Position numbers and translations under genes: made by a program. A stretch of 64,000 bases of DNA from Pseudomonas asgharzadehiana (GTDB lineage: Bacteria > Pseudomonadota > Gammaproteobacteria > Pseudomonadales > Pseudomonadaceae), in assembly GCF_019139815.1 (NCBI RefSeq), contig NZ_CP077079.1, positions 4,774,001 through 4,838,000 of the forward strand, in the 5' to 3' direction. The notes under the pieces are model-generated. The model worked only from the letters and a program-made list of their open reading frames with translations, was not told where the DNA came from and made no database searches. Shown here piece by piece: positions 53,339-62,817 of the stretch. Position 1 is the stretch's first letter. The number at the start of each line of letters is the position of its first letter.

Positions 53339-54284
53339 TCAAACGCTCCACGGTCTTGGCCCACATCTCATCGACCGGCGCCTGCAGCTTCAATTCGCCA
53401 CCATCCGGCAGCGGCACAGTAAGCATGTAGGCATGCAGGAACAGGCGCTTACCGCCCAGGTCGCGGATTTCCTTGGAGAAACCCTCATCACCGTACTTGG
53501 TATCGCCCGCAATGCAGTGGCCCGCATGCAGGGTATGCACGCGGATCTGGTGGGTACGCCCGGTCACCGGCTTGGCCTCGACCATGGTGGCGAAGTCACC
53601 GAAGCGGCGCAGCACCTTGAACAGGGTCAGGGCTTCTTTGCCCTCCTCGTCCACTTCGACCATGCGCTCGCCCGAACGCAGGTTGCTCTTTTGCAGCGGC
53701 GCGCGGACGCTCTTGATCGAACTGGCCCAGTTGCCGCGCACCAGCGCCATGTAGCGCTTGTCCACGCCATCGCCACGCAGGGCGGTGTGCAAGTGGCGCA
53801 GCATGCTGCGTTTTTTGGCAATCATCAGCAGGCCAGAGGTATCGCGGTCCAGCCGATGGACCAGCTCAAGCTCCTTGGCATCCGGGCGCAATTGACGGAA
53901 GGCTTCGATCACGCCGAAGTTCAGGCCGCTGCCACCGTGAACCGCAATGCCACACGGCTTGTTGATCACGATCAGCTTGTTGTCTTCGAACACGATCGAT
54001 GCTTCCAGGCGCTGCAACAGCCCCTGGGCCAAGGGCACAGGCTCGTCACGCTCAGGCACGCGCACGGGCGGCACACGAACGATATCGCCCGCCTGCAACT
54101 TGTACTCGGGCTTGATGCGCCCCTTGTTCACGCGCACTTCGCCTTTACGCAAGATGCGGTAAATCAAGGTCTTGGGCACGCCTTTGAGCCTGGCCAGGAG
54201 AAAATTGTCGATGCGTTGGCCGGCATATTCCGGCGAGACCTCAAGCAGCTGGACGCTGGGGGTCGGGGGGGCGGTAGTCGTCAT
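53325..54284 (-). CDS. rluC: 23S rRNA pseudouridine synthase C
   Basis: A 319-residue enzyme isomerising uridines in 23S rRNA. The N-terminal S4 RNA-binding domain is at residues 20–80 ([33 protein letters not shown]). The catalytic aspartate is Asp146 in [14 protein letters not shown]. It is divergent from rne, as in E. coli, and both promoters lie in the 758-bp gap. It is the first gene of rluC–HAD–sppA. Confidence 0.95.
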   Translation of the reverse strand: MTTTAPPTPSVQLLEVSPEYAGQRIDNFLLARLKGVPKTLIYRILRKGEVRVNKGRIKPEYKLQAGDIVRVPPVRVPERDEPVPLAQGLLQRLEASIVFEDNKLIVINKPCGIAVHGGSGLNFGVIEAFRQLRPDAKELELVHRLDRDTSGLLMIAKKRSMLRHLHTALRGDGVDKRYMALVRGNWASSIKSVRAPLQKSNLRSGERMVEVDEEGKEALTLFKVLRRFGDFATMVEAKPVTGRTHQIRVHTLHAGHCIAGDTKYGDEGFSKEIRDLGGKRLFLHAYMLTVPLPDGGELKLQAPVDEMWAKTVERLSVAP

Positions 54285-54313
54285 GGCGGCGATGATAACA
54301 ATTTTTTATGGAA

Positions 54314-54342
54314 TTGAAGCACTTAATCATTGCTGCTATAGT
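54314..54342 (+). promoter_or_regulatory. Sigma-70 promoter of rne
   Basis: A –35 TTGAAG (54314–54319), 17-bp spacer, –10 TATAGT (54337–54342). The start would be near 54349, giving a leader of about 690 nt. It lies 30 bp from the divergent rluC start. Confidence 0.6.
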
Positions 54343-54348
54343 CGCGAA

Positions 54349-55042
54349 CGCCGCCAAAAGCGGCCTGGCCAGAGGACATGCGGCAAACTGCCGGCCCTGA
54401 CCATCGCAATTCATCAGGACGCGAGGCCGTCCTACGGGGCTTTCGCCACCTTGGAAGGCTCAGGATTGTAACAAGCGCAGGTGACATGAGGCCTGAAGCG
54501 AGTGCGATGCGCAGAGTGAATACTCGCGTTGCGCGCCGATATTTACGGCCAGTTCACAAAGTGCAGTCAGTCTTGTGCCAGACCATGGCGAATGCTTCGG
54601 AAACAACGCCTGTTAAGAGCTGAGTGAGAGCGCAATCGCCCACATTCAGTCTTGTTTAGCCATGAGCGTGGACTCCCCATTGGAGAACACGGTAAATGCC
54701 AACCCGCTGCGGATTCTGCGCGCGGCAGCACCCGAATTATCAGGGATACGTGTAGGGTGGAGATGCACAACCGTCGGACCGTGTAGCACTAGGCTTATAT
54801 TTAGACGCTTCATCTCGTCCACAGTCGTCGGTTGATTCCTCCTCCTGACCTTAGCTTTTGTTGAAGTGGTGCCTTTGTCACCACCGCTAACAAGCAGGAC
54901 GCGTCCGTCGCGATGCCCGCCCAATTGGCAGGCTTTGCTGGACACTGGAGTGGCCAACCACTCTTGACGCACCTGACACCGACCGTGAGAAGTCGTGTGT
55001 GCCGAACGCCGTTTCCGGCAGCCCGGAAACCGACGGTACAAC
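54349..55042 (+). ncRNA. Long rne 5' leader (rne-II-type autoregulatory element)
   Basis: About 690 nt without an open gene lie between the promoter and the rne start. Hairpins are visible: GTGGTG/CACCAC at 54866–54871 and 54879–54884, and a perfect GTTTCCGG/CCGGAAAC stem with loop CAGC at 55011–55030, ending 12 nt before the ATG. In gamma-proteobacteria the rne leader is bound and cut by RNase E, so that it autoregulates; in Pseudomonas an rne-II motif has been described. Exact boundaries are not known here. Confidence 0.65.
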
Positions 55043-58000
55043 ATGAAAAGAATGCTGATTAACGCAACTCAACCCGAAGAGTTGCGTGTTGCACTGGTAG
55101 ATGGCCAACGCCTCTACGACCTGGACATCGAGTCCGGTGCACGCGAGCAAAAGAAGGCCAACATCTACAAAGGCCGTATTACTCGCATCGAACCAAGCCT
55201 TGAGGCAGCCTTTGTCGATTTCGGCTCCGAGCGCCACGGCTTCCTGCCCCTCAAAGAAATCTCCCGCGAGTACTTCAAGAAAGCCCCTGAAGGTCGCGTG
55301 AATATCAAGGACGTCCTGAGCGAAGGCCAGGAAGTCATCGTTCAGGTCGAAAAAGAAGAACGTGGCAACAAGGGTGCAGCCCTGACCACTTTCATCAGCC
55401 TGGCCGGCCGTTACCTGGTGCTGATGCCGAACAACCCACGTGCCGGCGGTATCTCCCGTCGCATCGAAGGCGAAGAGCGCAACGAACTGCGTGAAGCGCT
55501 GAACGGCCTGATCGCACCGGCCGACATGGGCCTGATCGTGCGCACTGCGGGCCTGGGCCGCAGCAGCGAAGAAATGCAGTGGGACCTCGACTACCTGCTG
55601 CAACTGTGGACCGCCATTAAAGAAGCCTCGCTGGATCGTTCCGCGCCGTTCCTGATCTACCAGGAAAGCAACGTGATCATCCGCGCTATCCGCGATTACC
55701 TGCGCCAGGACATCGGCGAAGTGCTGATCGACAGCGTTGAAGCCCAGGACGAAGCCCTGACCTTCATTCGCCAGGTGATGCCGCAGTACGCCAGCAAGAT
55801 CAAGCTGTACGAAGACAGCGTGCCGCTGTTCAACCGTTTCCAGATCGAAAGCCAGATCGAAACCGCCTTCCAGCGCGTGGTTGAACTGCCTTCCGGCGGC
55901 TCCATCGTGATCGACCCGACCGAAGCCCTGGTGTCCATCGACATCAACTCCGCGCGCGCCACGAAGGGTAGCGACATCGAAGAAACCGCCCTGCAGACCA
56001 ACCTGGAAGCGGCTGAAGAAATCGCCCGCCAGCTGCGTCTGCGTGACATCGGCGGCCTGATCGTGATCGACTTCATCGACATGACCCCCGCCAAGAACCA
56101 GCGCGCCGTGGAAGAGAAAGTCCGCGAATGCCTGGAAGCTGACCGTGCCCGCGTACAGGTCGGCCGCATCTCGCGCTTCGGCCTGCTGGAGATGTCCCGT
56201 CAGCGCCTGCGCCCTTCCCTGGGCGAGAGCAGCGGCATCGTCTGCCCGCGCTGCAACGGCACCGGCATCATCCGTGACGTTGAATCGCTGTCCCTGGCGA
56301 TCCTGCGCCTGATCGAAGAAGAAGCCCTGAAAGACCGCACCGCCGAAGTCCGCGCGCAAGTGCCGATCCCGGTTGCAGCCTTCCTGCTCAACGAAAAACG
56401 CAACTCGATCACCAAGATCGAACTGCGCACCCGCGCCCGTATCGTGATCCTGCCGAACGATCACCTCGAAACGCCGCACTTCGAAGTGCAGCGCCTGCGT
56501 GATGACAGCCCGGAAGCCCACAGCGGCCAGTCCAGCTATGAAATCGCCGCGGCAGCTGCCGAAGTGGAAGAAGTCCAGCCAGCTGCCGCGACCCGCACCC
56601 TGGTTCGCCAGGAAGCAGCCGTGAAGACCGCGCCGGCCCGCGCCAACGCACCGGTGCCGGTTGAAGTCGCAGCCCCGGTTGCCGCGCCGGCCGCCCTGCC
56701 TGAGCCAAGCCTGTTCAAAGGGCTGGTGAAGTCGCTGGTCAGCCTGTTCGCCAGCAAGGAAGAGCCTGTGGCACCGGTAGTGGTTGAAAAACCAGCATCC
56801 GAACGCCCGGCACGCAACGAAGAGCGTCGCAACGGTCGCCAGCAAAGCCGTAACCGCAACGGTCGCCGTGACGAAGAGCGCAAGCCTCGCGAAGAACGTG
56901 CACCGCGTGAAGATCGCGCGCCACGTGAAGAGCGTGCGCCTCGCGAAGCCCGTGAAGACACCCCGGCCGTCGCCCGTGAAGAACGTGCACCCCGCGAAGA
57001 GCGCGCACCCCGCACCCCGCGCGCCCCACGTGAAGACCGCAAGCCACGTGGCGAGCGTGAAGAGCGCGTGCGTGAACTGCGCGAGCCGCTGGACGCCGCC
57101 GCGCCAGCCGTTGCTGGCGCTGCCGCCACTACCGAAGAGCGCCCGGCCCGCCAGCCGCGTGAAGAACGCGCCCCACGTGAAGAGCGCCAGCCGCGCCCTG
57201 CGCGTGAAGAGCGTCAACCACGCGCCGAGCAAGCCGCTGCCGCCAGCGAAGAAGAAGTGCTGACCGGTGAAGAGCACTCGCAGGAAGATGGCCAGGAAGG
57301 CGCCGAAGGCGACCGTCCACGCCGCCGCTCCCGTGGCCAGCGTCGTCGCAGCAACCGTCGCGAGCGTCAGCGTGATGCCAACGGCAACGTGATCGAAGGC
57401 TCGGAAGAAGCCGGCGAGAACGCGCAGGCCCACACCAGCGAACCGACCGGCGCCGAACTGGCTGCCGGGCTGGCCGTTACCGCTGCCGTTGCCAGCTCGG
57501 TCATCAGCGCACCTGCTGAAGCCCAGGCTCACGAGCAAGCTGAACGCGCCACGGCTGCTGTCGAAGAAACCGCTGCTGTAGAAGCGCCTGTTGCCGAGAC
57601 TCCCGTAGTTGAAGCACCTGTCGTTGAAGCCACCACCCCGATCGAAGCCCCAGTGGTTCCGGAAGTGGAAGTGGCACCGGTTCGCGACGCCCAGCCAGAC
57701 ACCGAAGTGGTTGCCGTTGAACCGGCTCCAGTGGTTGAACCTCAGCCAGTGGTTGAAGCCCCGGTTGAAGTCGCGGCTCAAGCCCCGGTTGCCGAAGAAG
57801 CCGCCCCGGCAGTGCGTGAAGTTCGTGAAGTTCGTGAAGAACAGACCGCCTTCCAATGGGCTGCCGAGCCCGCCGCTCCGATTGAAGCCCAAGCGCCTGC
57901 GCCTGTCGTAGAAGAAGCGCCGGCACCGGTTGCCGAAGTGGTTGAAGCGGCTCCGGTTGTGGTTGCCGAGCCTGCGCCAGCGGTCGAAGTGCCGGCCGTC

Positions 58001-58261
58001 GCCGAAGTTGAAGCGCCAGTGGTCGAAACGCCCCCTGCCAGCGCCCTGACCGAAAACGGCCGCGCACCGAACGACCCTCGTGAAGTGCGTCGCCGTCGCA
58101 AGGAAGCTGAAGCCGCCGCTGCTGCTGCTGCTCCAGCCGTAGTCGAAGCCGTCGAGGCGCCAGCCCCGGTTGCTGAAACCGTGGTTGAGCACGCCGCTGC
58201 TGAAGCAGTGGTAGAGCACCAGGCCCAGGAAGAAGAACACGAGACCAAACCTCTCGTCTGA
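55043..58261 (+). CDS. rne: Ribonuclease E
   Basis: A 1072-residue endoribonuclease and degradosome scaffold. Residues 1–510 hold the catalytic half: S1 domain (about 35–120), the metal-binding Asp300 ([10 protein letters not shown]) and Asp343 (VIDFIDMTP), and the zinc-link CPRC at Cys401 and Cys404. Residues 554–571 ([18 protein letters not shown]) form the membrane-targeting amphipathic helix. The C-terminal half is disordered: an Arg-rich segment of repeated REERAPRE units (about 600–740), then long Glu/Ala/Pro/Val repeats such as VVEAPV. It starts at ATG 55043; a strong terminator follows. Confidence 0.97.
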   Translation: MKRMLINATQPEELRVALVDGQRLYDLDIESGAREQKKANIYKGRITRIEPSLEAAFVDFGSERHGFLPLKEISREYFKKAPEGRVNIKDVLSEGQEVIVQVEKEERGNKGAALTTFISLAGRYLVLMPNNPRAGGISRRIEGEERNELREALNGLIAPADMGLIVRTAGLGRSSEEMQWDLDYLLQLWTAIKEASLDRSAPFLIYQESNVIIRAIRDYLRQDIGEVLIDSVEAQDEALTFIRQVMPQYASKIKLYEDSVPLFNRFQIESQIETAFQRVVELPSGGSIVIDPTEALVSIDINSARATKGSDIEETALQTNLEAAEEIARQLRLRDIGGLIVIDFIDMTPAKNQRAVEEKVRECLEADRARVQVGRISRFGLLEMSRQRLRPSLGESSGIVCPRCNGTGIIRDVESLSLAILRLIEEEALKDRTAEVRAQVPIPVAAFLLNEKRNSITKIELRTRARIVILPNDHLETPHFEVQRLRDDSPEAHSGQSSYEIAAAAAEVEEVQPAAATRTLVRQEAAVKTAPARANAPVPVEVAAPVAAPAALPEPSLFKGLVKSLVSLFASKEEPVAPVVVEKPASERPARNEERRNGRQQSRNRNGRRDEERKPREERAPREDRAPREERAPREAREDTPAVAREERAPREERAPRTPRAPREDRKPRGEREERVRELREPLDAAAPAVAGAAATTEERPARQPREERAPREERQPRPAREERQPRAEQAAAASEEEVLTGEEHSQEDGQEGAEGDRPRRRSRGQRRRSNRRERQRDANGNVIEGSEEAGENAQAHTSEPTGAELAAGLAVTAAVASSVISAPAEAQAHEQAERATAAVEETAAVEAPVAETPVVEAPVVEATTPIEAPVVPEVEVAPVRDAQPDTEVVAVEPAPVVEPQPVVEAPVEVAAQAPVAEEAAPAVREVREVREEQTAFQWAAEPAAPIEAQAPAPVVEEAPAPVAEVVEAAPVVVAEPAPAVEVPAVAEVEAPVVETPPASALTENGRAPNDPREVRRRRKEAEAAAAAAAPAVVEAVEAPAPVAETVVEHAAAEAVVEHQAQEEEHETKPLV
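56875..57235 (+). repeat. Imperfect tandem coding repeats in the RNase E scaffold
   Basis: Short units coding for (R/A)PREER or REERAPRE recur about a dozen times in two blocks. They form the Arg-rich RNA-binding region of the degradosome scaffold. Unit number is expected to vary between strains by slippage. The strand-shadow open frame on the opposite side arises from this bias. Confidence 0.75.
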
Positions 58262-58276
58262 TTCCATGAGCCACTA

Positions 58277-58310
58277 AAAAGCCCCGCCTGAGTGATCAGG
58301 CGGGGCTTTT
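58277..58310 (+). terminator. Strong terminator of rne
   Basis: AAAAGCCCCGCCTGA (58277–58291), loop GTGA, TCAGGCGGGGCTTTT (58296–58310) then more T. A perfect 15-bp stem 15 bp after the stop. It works on both strands and also serves the convergent mobA-like gene. Confidence 0.95.
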
Positions 58311-58323
58311 TTATGGTTGCTGA

Positions 58324-58902
58324 TTAGCGGTAATCCAACGACGCGGGCACATCCACATCCCATGACACACCGGGGTCATCCACCGGCACTTCCTTCAGCG
58401 CAGCCTGCGCAAACAGCGATTTGGCACCACGGTCCCCGGTCAATACCATCAAGGCAGGCCCGAATGCGCGGGCAAACGCGACCGGATGCCCATATCGCCC
58501 GGCATGCACGGGCACGTTGATGCTATCGAGACCTTCCATCACGCGCTCGATTGTCGAGGCCTGAATAAACGGCATATCCCCCAGCACCACCAGCCAGCCC
58601 TGCGCCGAAGCGCTGGCCGCGACGCCTGCGGCAATGCTGTGGCCCATGCCGGCCGATTGCAGCAACAAGACCTTGCAGCCATACGTTTTGGCCAACTGAA
58701 TAACGGCCGTACGATCCGGCGAAGTCACCACCCAGCGCTCCACCAGCCCCTGCGGCAGATTCACCAGCACCTGTTCGATCACCGGCCGCGTCACGCCGTC
58801 CCGGCCGACGCAGGGCGCCAGCAACTTATCCTGATCCCTCCCCGCTTCAGCGCGAAACCGGCTGCCCTGCCCTGCCGCCAGCACAATCGCGGCGAGCGTC
58901 AC
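58324..58902 (-). CDS. Molybdenum cofactor nucleotidyltransferase-like protein (MobA/MocA family)
   Basis: A 192-residue nucleotidyltransferase with the N-terminal motif LAAGQGSRF and a Gly-rich NTP loop, and an LGDMPF metal motif in the middle. The MocA/MobA type adds CMP or GMP to molybdopterin. The first codon is GTG at 58902, overlapping the xdhC stop (GTGA) by 4 bp, so the two are coupled. The pairing with XdhC suggests it matures the cofactor of a xanthine-dehydrogenase-like enzyme. No such enzyme gene is nearby. Confidence 0.82.
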   Translation of the reverse strand: MTLAAIVLAAGQGSRFRAEAGRDQDKLLAPCVGRDGVTRPVIEQVLVNLPQGLVERWVVTSPDRTAVIQLAKTYGCKVLLLQSAGMGHSIAAGVAASASAQGWLVVLGDMPFIQASTIERVMEGLDSINVPVHAGRYGHPVAFARAFGPALMVLTGDRGAKSLFAQAALKEVPVDDPGVSWDVDVPASLDYR

Positions 58903-59885
58903 TCAACCACCACCGGCAAGGGTTTTTTCTGCATCGGCGCCACGCCATTTTTGATCGCGACAATTTCCGCCAGTAGCGACAGAGCGATTTCCGCCGGTGT
59001 GTGGCTGCCGATATGCAACCCAATCGGCCCGTGCAACCGCGCGATCGCCGCCGCCGATAAGCCCAATGCAGCGAGGGTTTCCCGGCGTTTTTGCGTGTTG
59101 ACCCGCGACCCCAGCGCACCGATGTAAAAAGCACTCGAATTCAACGCAGTCAGCAATGCCATATCGTCCAGACGCGGGTCGTGAGTCAGGCAGACAATGG
59201 CCGTGCGCTCGTCGGTCTGGATACTCAATACCGCTTCATCAGGCATGCCCGGCACAAAACGACCATGTTGCTCTTCCCAGCCGTACACAAACTCTTCACG
59301 CGGGTCGCAGATCAACACTTCAAAATCCAGCAAACGCGCCATTTCGGCCACGTAGCGCGACAGTTGCCCGGCACCGATCAACAGTAGGCGCCAGCGCGGG
59401 CCGTAGATGGCCCGCAAGCGTTCACCGTCGAAGCTCACCACGTCGGTCTTGCTCGCGCTGCTCAAGGTGACTTCGCCGGTGACCAGGTTCAGCTCGCGCG
59501 CGACGACTTGATGGTCCTCACAACGCGCCAGCAATTCCTCGACCCAACCCCAGTCATCCACCCGCTCTTCAGTCAGGCGCAGGGTGCCGCCGCAAGGCAG
59601 GCCAAAACGCGCCGCTTCATCGCGCGTCACGCCGTAGGTCACCAATTGCACGGGCGGGCCGTCAGCGGGTAAGCGGCCATCCTGCAGGCGCGCGATCAGG
59701 TCATCCTCGATGCACCCACCCGAAACCGAGCCAATCACCACCCCATCGCCGCGCAAGGCCAGCATCGCCCCCGGTGGGCGCGGGGCACTGCCCCAGGTCT
59801 GCACCACGCTGTACAACACCACTCGCTGCCCGGCGCGGCGCCATTCGAGCACGCTACGCAGGACATTCAGATCCACACTGTCCAT
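58899..59885 (-). CDS. XdhC-family molybdenum enzyme maturation factor
   Basis: A 328-residue protein of the XdhC/CoxI family, which binds and sulfurates the molybdenum cofactor and inserts it into xanthine dehydrogenase-like enzymes. The N-terminal XdhC block is VLYSVVQTWGSAPRPPGAML and VSGGCIEDDLI. The C-terminal Rossmann-like domain has LLIGAGQLSRYVAEMA and the end motif GALGSR. The ATG at 59885 is preferred to a GTG one codon earlier. Followed at once by the mobA-like gene. Confidence 0.88.
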   Translation of the reverse strand: MDSVDLNVLRSVLEWRRAGQRVVLYSVVQTWGSAPRPPGAMLALRGDGVVIGSVSGGCIEDDLIARLQDGRLPADGPPVQLVTYGVTRDEAARFGLPCGGTLRLTEERVDDWGWVEELLARCEDHQVVARELNLVTGEVTLSSASKTDVVSFDGERLRAIYGPRWRLLLIGAGQLSRYVAEMARLLDFEVLICDPREEFVYGWEEQHGRFVPGMPDEAVLSIQTDERTAIVCLTHDPRLDDMALLTALNSSAFYIGALGSRVNTQKRRETLAALGLSAAAIARLHGPIGLHIGSHTPAEIALSLLAEIVAIKNGVAPMQKKPLPVVVE

Positions 59886-59964
59886 CACGCCTCCCGCCAG
59901 CGTTGTTGCTGAAATATTTATTTACTGTAAAGCAAAAGAATTCAAAAGTGGCCGCGCACAAACG

Positions 59965-59993
59965 CAAACGCCCCGAACCAGTCGGGGCGTTTG
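59965..59993 (-). terminator. Hairpin between dctA and xdhC
   Basis: CAAACGCCCCGA (59965–59976), loop ACCAG, TCGGGGCGTTTG (59982–59993): a perfect 12-bp stem 38 bp after the dctA stop. The T-run is poor, so termination may be partial, but the position fits dctA. Confidence 0.7.
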
Positions 59994-60030
59994 CAGATGA
60001 CGGCTAGCGTGAGTTCACGCCATCAGTCGT

Positions 60031-61362
60031 TTACTTGACCACAGGTGCAGGGCCTTCGGCCACGCCCAGGTCATCGAGTTCGCGGGTTTCGGAGATACCG
60101 GTACCACCGGACGCCAGCTCGCTTTGCAGCTTGTCGGTGTCCAGTTCCTTGACCCACTTGGCCACAACGATAGTGGCAACTGCGTTACCCACCAGGTTGG
60201 TCAGTGCGCGGGCTTCGGACATGAAGCGGTCGATGCCCAGGATCAGCGCCAGGCCGGCAACCGGCAGGTGGCCGACGGCCGACAGGGTTGCCGCCAGTAC
60301 GATGAAACCACTACCGGTCACGCCGGCAGCACCTTTGGAGGACAACAGCAGCACCAGCAGCAGGGTGATCTGGTGGGTGATGTCCATGTGGGTGTCGGTC
60401 GCCTGGGCGATGAACACGGCCGCCATGGTCAGGTAGATCGAGGTACCGTCGAGGTTGAACGAGTAGCCGGTCGGGATCACCAGGCCTACCACGGATTTCT
60501 TCGCGCCCAGACGCTCCATCTTGATCAGCATGCGTGGCAGTGCGGATTCGGAAGAAGAAGTACCCAGTACGATCAACAGCTCTTCACGGATGTAGCGGAT
60601 CAGTTTGATCACACTGAAGCCGTGGGCGCGGCAGATGGCGCCCAGCACCACCAGCACGAACAGGACGCAGGTGATGTAGAAGCAGATCATCAACTGGCCC
60701 AGTTGCACCAGCGAACCTACACCGTAGGCACCGATGGTGAACGCCATCGCACCCAGGGCACCGATCGGCGCAAGCTTCATGATCATGTTGATGATGTTGA
60801 ACATCACGTGGGCGAAGCGATCAATGAAGTCCAGTACCGGCTTGCCGTAGGCGCCCAGGCGGTGCAGGGCGAAACCGAAGATCACCGAGAACATCAGCAC
60901 TTGCAGGATGTCGCCGTTGGCGAAGGCGCCGACAATGGTGTTCGGGATAACGTTGAGGATAAAGCCGACGATGCTCTGGTCTTTACCGGCAGTCACGTAA
61001 GCCGCGACTTTGGACGCGTCCAGGGTGGCCACGTCGATGTGCATGCCGGCGCCCGGTTGCACAACGTTCACGACAACCAGACCGATCAGCAGGGCGATGG
61101 TGGATACGATTTCGAAGTACAGCAGCGCGTAGCCGCCGGTTTTGCCGACCGATTTCATGCTCTGCATGCCGGCGATGCCGCTGACAACGGTGCAGAAGAT
61201 GATCGGCGCAATGACCATTTTGATCAGTTTGATAAACCCGTCACCCAGCGGCTTGAGGGCCACACCGGTCTGCGGGTAGAAGTGGCCCAGCAAAATACCG
61301 ATAACGATTGCAACGATCACCTGGAAATACAGGGATTTGTAGATTGGCTGACGAGTCGTCAT
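60031..61362 (-). CDS. dctA: C4-dicarboxylate transporter DctA
   Basis: A 443-residue inner-membrane symporter importing succinate, fumarate and malate with protons or Na+. It has eight TM segments and two re-entrant hairpins; motifs [16 protein letters not shown] and [21 protein letters not shown] form the dicarboxylate site. The ATG at 61362 starts [14 protein letters not shown]; the longer frame lacks a ribosome binding site. A sigma-54 promoter about 130 bp upstream shows control by the DctB/DctD pathway. It is divergent from an AraC regulator. Confidence 0.96.
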   Translation of the reverse strand: MTTRQPIYKSLYFQVIVAIVIGILLGHFYPQTGVALKPLGDGFIKLIKMVIAPIIFCTVVSGIAGMQSMKSVGKTGGYALLYFEIVSTIALLIGLVVVNVVQPGAGMHIDVATLDASKVAAYVTAGKDQSIVGFILNVIPNTIVGAFANGDILQVLMFSVIFGFALHRLGAYGKPVLDFIDRFAHVMFNIINMIMKLAPIGALGAMAFTIGAYGVGSLVQLGQLMICFYITCVLFVLVVLGAICRAHGFSVIKLIRYIREELLIVLGTSSSESALPRMLIKMERLGAKKSVVGLVIPTGYSFNLDGTSIYLTMAAVFIAQATDTHMDITHQITLLLVLLLSSKGAAGVTGSGFIVLAATLSAVGHLPVAGLALILGIDRFMSEARALTNLVGNAVATIVVAKWVKELDTDKLQSELASGGTGISETRELDDLGVAEGPAPVVK

Positions 61363-61497
61363 TGCGAAATTCCTCAAACGTCCCATGGGGCAAATATCCG
61401 CCATTGCCCACGGCACTTGAATTGCGAACCCTCCTGCACTGGAGGGATTTGTTGTTTACGAGGCCTGTAGGACTAAGCCTGCGCTGTCTTGTGTATC

Positions 61498-61512
61498 GCA
61501 AACGCCGTGCCA
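61498..61512 (-). promoter_or_regulatory. Sigma-54 promoter of dctA
   Basis: On the minus strand TGGCACG-GCGT-TTGC matches the sigma-54 consensus exactly, with –24 GGCAC at 61511–61507 and –12 TTGC at 61501–61498. The start site would be near 61486, leaving a 124-nt leader before dctA. Sigma-54 with DctD activation is known for dctA. Confidence 0.85.
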
Positions 61513-61590
61513 CTTTCGGCAAATCCGCTAAAGGCCTTTAGACATCAGGGTTTAGGGTTTCCAAGCAGGGTTCCCGCCACCGAAGCGGTT

Positions 61591-61645
61591 GGCGGATTTC
61601 CGCCGCACGGCCCGATCCCGTCCTACAATTTGGCGGATATCCGCC
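61591..61645. promoter_or_regulatory. Two enhancer-like palindromes upstream of dctA
   Basis: GGCGGATTTCCGCC (61591–61604) and GGCGGATATCCGCC (61632–61645) are perfect inverted repeats, 41 bp apart centre to centre (about four helical turns). They lie 87 to 130 bp upstream of the –24 box, the usual place for DctD-type enhancer sites. Weaker matches, GGCAAATCCGC at 61518–61528 and ATATCCGCC at 61394–61402, continue the series. Confidence 0.65.
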
Positions 61646-61700
61646 TTGTTGCCCTGCTCGTCAATGACTACCCTCTGGCCTTCCGCAACGAGGGCCCCGC

Positions 61701-62699
61701 ATGCGTGAACGTACCATCGCCAGTCACTACGCCCGCGCTGCCCTCGGGGGTGCGCGTCGGGCCGGTTACGATTATTCGGGCCTGCTCCAGCAGGTGGGCA
61801 TCACTCCTGAATTGTTGACCGAAGCGCGTGCACGCATCACCCCGGAACAATTTACCCACTTGCTGCAAATGCTCTGGCAGGGGCTGGACGACGAATACCT
61901 GGGGTTCGCCGAGGCCCCGAGCAAACGCGGCACCTTTGCCATGATGTGCCACGCGCTGATTCACTGCCGCACGCTGGAGAAGGCCCTGGAACGCGGCTTA
62001 TTATTTTATAGCCTATTCCCACAAGGCCCGCGCTGGCAGCTGACGCTAGATGGCGAAATGGCCCACTTGAGCCTGGATGACTCGCACCTATGGGACCCGG
62101 ACCACTTTCTCAGCGAATGCCTGCTGGTGATCTGGCATCGCCTGGGCAGTTGGCTGATTGGCCAGCGCATCCGGCTGCACCAGGCCACGTTCAGCTACCC
62201 GATGCCCGCCCACGCCAGTGAATATGACCTGCTGTTCCCCTGCCCCCTGGTGTTCGGTGCACCGAACAGCAGCCTGGTGTTTCCCGCCCGCTATTTGAGC
62301 CTGCCGCTGTTGCAGGACGAACGCACCCTCAAACATTTTCTCGAACGCTCCCCCGCCGACCTGCTGTCACGCCCGGATGAAGGCGATAGCCTGAGCAGCC
62401 AGTTGCGTCGTCTGTTAAGTCGCGACCGCACGCCCTGGCCGGATCTGGAAGCCGTCGCCCAACACCTGCACGTCAGCCCGCAAACCCTGCGTCGGCATTT
62501 GCGCGAAGAAGGCACCAGTTTCCAGACGCTCAAGGACGAACTGCGGCGGGACATCGCCATCTACCACTTGGGCCGGGCGGATTTGTCGTTGCAAGCGATC
62601 GCCGAGCAGTTGGGCTTTTCAGAACCGTCGGCGTTTCATCGGGCGTTCAAGAAGTGGACGGGGCTCACGCCGGGGGCCTACAGAGCGCAGGAGCGTTAA
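61701..62699 (+). CDS. AraC-family regulator with arabinose-binding-like N-terminal domain
   Basis: A 332-residue regulator of the AraC type with the long N-terminal domain of the OruR/ArgR-like group (residues about 20–210; TPELLTEARARITPEQFTHLLQMLWQGL). The C-terminal double HTH is LEAVAQHLHVSPQTLRRHLREEGTSFQTLKDELR and LQAIAEQLGFSEPSAFHRAFKKWTGLTPGAYR. The ATG at 61701 follows GAGGG. It is divergent from dctA across 338 bp. It could respond to an organic acid, but no ligand is known. The enhancer palindromes lie in its own upstream region. Confidence 0.9.
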   Translation: MRERTIASHYARAALGGARRAGYDYSGLLQQVGITPELLTEARARITPEQFTHLLQMLWQGLDDEYLGFAEAPSKRGTFAMMCHALIHCRTLEKALERGLLFYSLFPQGPRWQLTLDGEMAHLSLDDSHLWDPDHFLSECLLVIWHRLGSWLIGQRIRLHQATFSYPMPAHASEYDLLFPCPLVFGAPNSSLVFPARYLSLPLLQDERTLKHFLERSPADLLSRPDEGDSLSSQLRRLLSRDRTPWPDLEAVAQHLHVSPQTLRRHLREEGTSFQTLKDELRRDIAIYHLGRADLSLQAIAEQLGFSEPSAFHRAFKKWTGLTPGAYRAQER

Positions 62700-62717
62700 A
62701 GATGTGTCGCCTGGCCG

Positions 62718-62800
62718 GGCCTCATCGGGGGCAAGCCCCCTCCCACACTTGAATGTATTCAGAGATCAAAATGTGGGAGGGGCTTGCCCCCGATGAGGCC
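62718..62800. repeat. REPIN between the AraC gene and the sensor kinase
   Basis: GGCCTCATCGGGGGCAAGCC (62718–62737) pairs perfectly with its reverse complement at 62781–62800. CCCTCCCACA and TGTGGGAGGG face inward. Convergent gene ends flank it. Confidence 0.88.
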
Positions 62801-62817
62801 TTTACAGCCCATAAGGA

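Noticed and set aside
54887..58267. A 1126-residue open frame on the minus strand opposite rne
   Set aside because: It is the strand shadow of the repetitive, GC-rich rne gene: low complexity Gly/Phe/Arg composition, no ribosome binding site, no domain.
60124..61470. A long plus-strand open frame opposite dctA
   Set aside because: Asp/His/Gln-rich shadow of a membrane protein gene, running through the sigma-54 leader.
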